In this document: positions 5,214-5,855 of the stretch, in pieces
Position numbering within the stretch: the stretch's first letter is position 1
Layout of the letters: the number at the start of each line of letters is the position of its first letter
Assembly: GCA_020056895.1 (NCBI GenBank)
Contig: JAGVGV010000633.1
Coordinates: 1-5,855, forward strand
DNA length: 5,855 nt
Source: Deltaproteobacteria bacterium
Lineage (GTDB): Bacteria > Desulfobacterota > Desulfarculia > Adiutricales > JAGVGV01
Direction of reading: 5' to 3'
The notes under the pieces: generated by a model
Database searches by the model: none
Seen by the model: only the letters and a program-made list of their open reading frames with translations
Told to the model about the DNA's origin: nothing
Translations under genes and position numbers: made by a program

Positions 5214-5855
5214 GAAACGTGATGGTGCAGTACGGCGGCGTCCGGGCCCTCAAGGGGATCTCCCTGACCGTGGACAAAGGCTGCATCACCAGCCTGATCG
5301 GGGCCAACGGCGCGGGCAAAAGCACCACCCTCAAGGCCATCTCCGGTCTGGTCCCGGTCGCCGGCGGCGAAATTCTTTTCGAAGGCCGGCGGATCGACGG
5401 GCTGGAACCGGAAAAAATCGTCCAGATGGGCCTTGGCCACGTTCCGGAAGGAAAACAGCTTTTTTTGGACATGAGCGTTCTGGACAACCTGTTGACCGGG
5501 GCCCATCTGCGCCGGGATACGGATAAGCTGGACAAGGACCTGGAATGGATCTACGGCTATTTCCCGGTTCTGCGCCGGGCCCGGTCCCGCAAGGCCTCCC
5601 AACTGAGCGGCGGGGAGCAGCAGATGGTGGCCATCGGCCGCGGGTTGATGTCCAAGCCCAAATTGTTGCTTCTGGACGAGCCATCCCTGGGGCTCTCCCC
5701 CATTTTGACCGAGGAAGTGGGGGTCATCATCCGGCGGATCGCCGATGAGGGCATGTCCATCCTGTTGATCGAGCAAAACGCCAATCTGGCCCTGAGTTTG
5801 GCCAAACGGAATTACGTGCTGGAAACCGGCAGGATCGTTCTGGAGGGTTCCAGCC
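5201..5855 (+). CDS. livF: Branched-chain amino acid-type ABC transporter ATP-binding protein LivF (3' end outside window)
   Basis: This is the second ATPase. It begins at ATG 5201 inside the end of livG, and 218 codons are present before the window ends. The family is usually about 235 residues, so roughly the last 15-20 are missing. Visible motifs are Walker A GANGAGKST (34-42), the VPEGKQLF element (81-88) that replaces the usual Q-loop context in LivF, a full ABC signature LSGGEQQ (135-141) and Walker B LLLLDEP (155-161) with E160. LLIEQNANLAL follows, where Q192 stands at the H-loop position; this glutamine is normal for LivF. The intact LSGGE signature contrasts with the variant one in LivG. 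The ribosome site is weak (GGCGGA at 5184-5189), and the 13-nt overlap suggests translational coupling. No defect is seen in the part present. Confidence 0.95.
   Translation, partial: MLTLRNVMVQYGGVRALKGISLTVDKGCITSLIGANGAGKSTTLKAISGLVPVAGGEILFEGRRIDGLEPEKIVQMGLGHVPEGKQLFLDMSVLDNLLTGAHLRRDTDKLDKDLEWIYGYFPVLRRARSRKASQLSGGEQQMVAIGRGLMSKPKLLLLDEPSLGLSPILTEEVGVIIRRIADEGMSILLIEQNANLALSLAKRNYVLETGRIVLEGSS

Overview
The window is a high-GC bacterial segment in which every recognisable gene is on the + strand. It holds the 3' end of a sigma-54 activator gene, followed by a sigma-54-type promoter and a branched-chain amino acid (Liv/HAAT)-type ABC transporter operon whose last gene runs off the right edge. 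The GC-rich coding, the sigma-54 control and the Liv-type permease and ATPase sequences suit a proteobacterium or a Desulfobacterota-like ('deltaproteobacterial') lineage. That placement is inferred from general style, not from a marker gene.

Layout: 1-261 is the C-terminus of a sigma-54-dependent regulator (end of the AAA+ domain plus a Fis-type HTH). 262-646 is non-coding: two interleaved perfect inverted repeats (291-343), a pyrimidine-rich tract, a near-consensus -24/-12 promoter (524-540, predicted +1 near 551) and a palindrome-rich leader. 647-997 is a small ORF of unknown function. 1121-2371 encodes an exported substrate-binding protein. 2378-2431 is a large stem-loop in the gap before the permease genes. 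2531-3388 (livH) and 3381-4379 (livM) encode the two permeases and overlap by 8 nt. 4437-5213 (livG) and 5201-5855 (livF, incomplete) encode the two ATPases and overlap by 13 nt.

Reading of the whole: the activator probably works with RNA polymerase-sigma54 at the 524-540 promoter to switch on the small ORF and the transporter. The binding protein captures a ligand in the periplasm, LivH and LivM form the membrane channel, and LivG and LivF power it. The hairpin after the binding-protein gene could keep that subunit more abundant than the membrane parts. The ligand cannot be read from the sequence: Liv-type systems carry branched-chain or other amino acids, but related ones carry urea, amides or aromatic acids. 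I see no mobile element, CRISPR array or RNA gene. The least ordinary parts are the control region and the small ORF. The transporter itself is a standard five-component system, and I found no clear evidence of an undescribed system.
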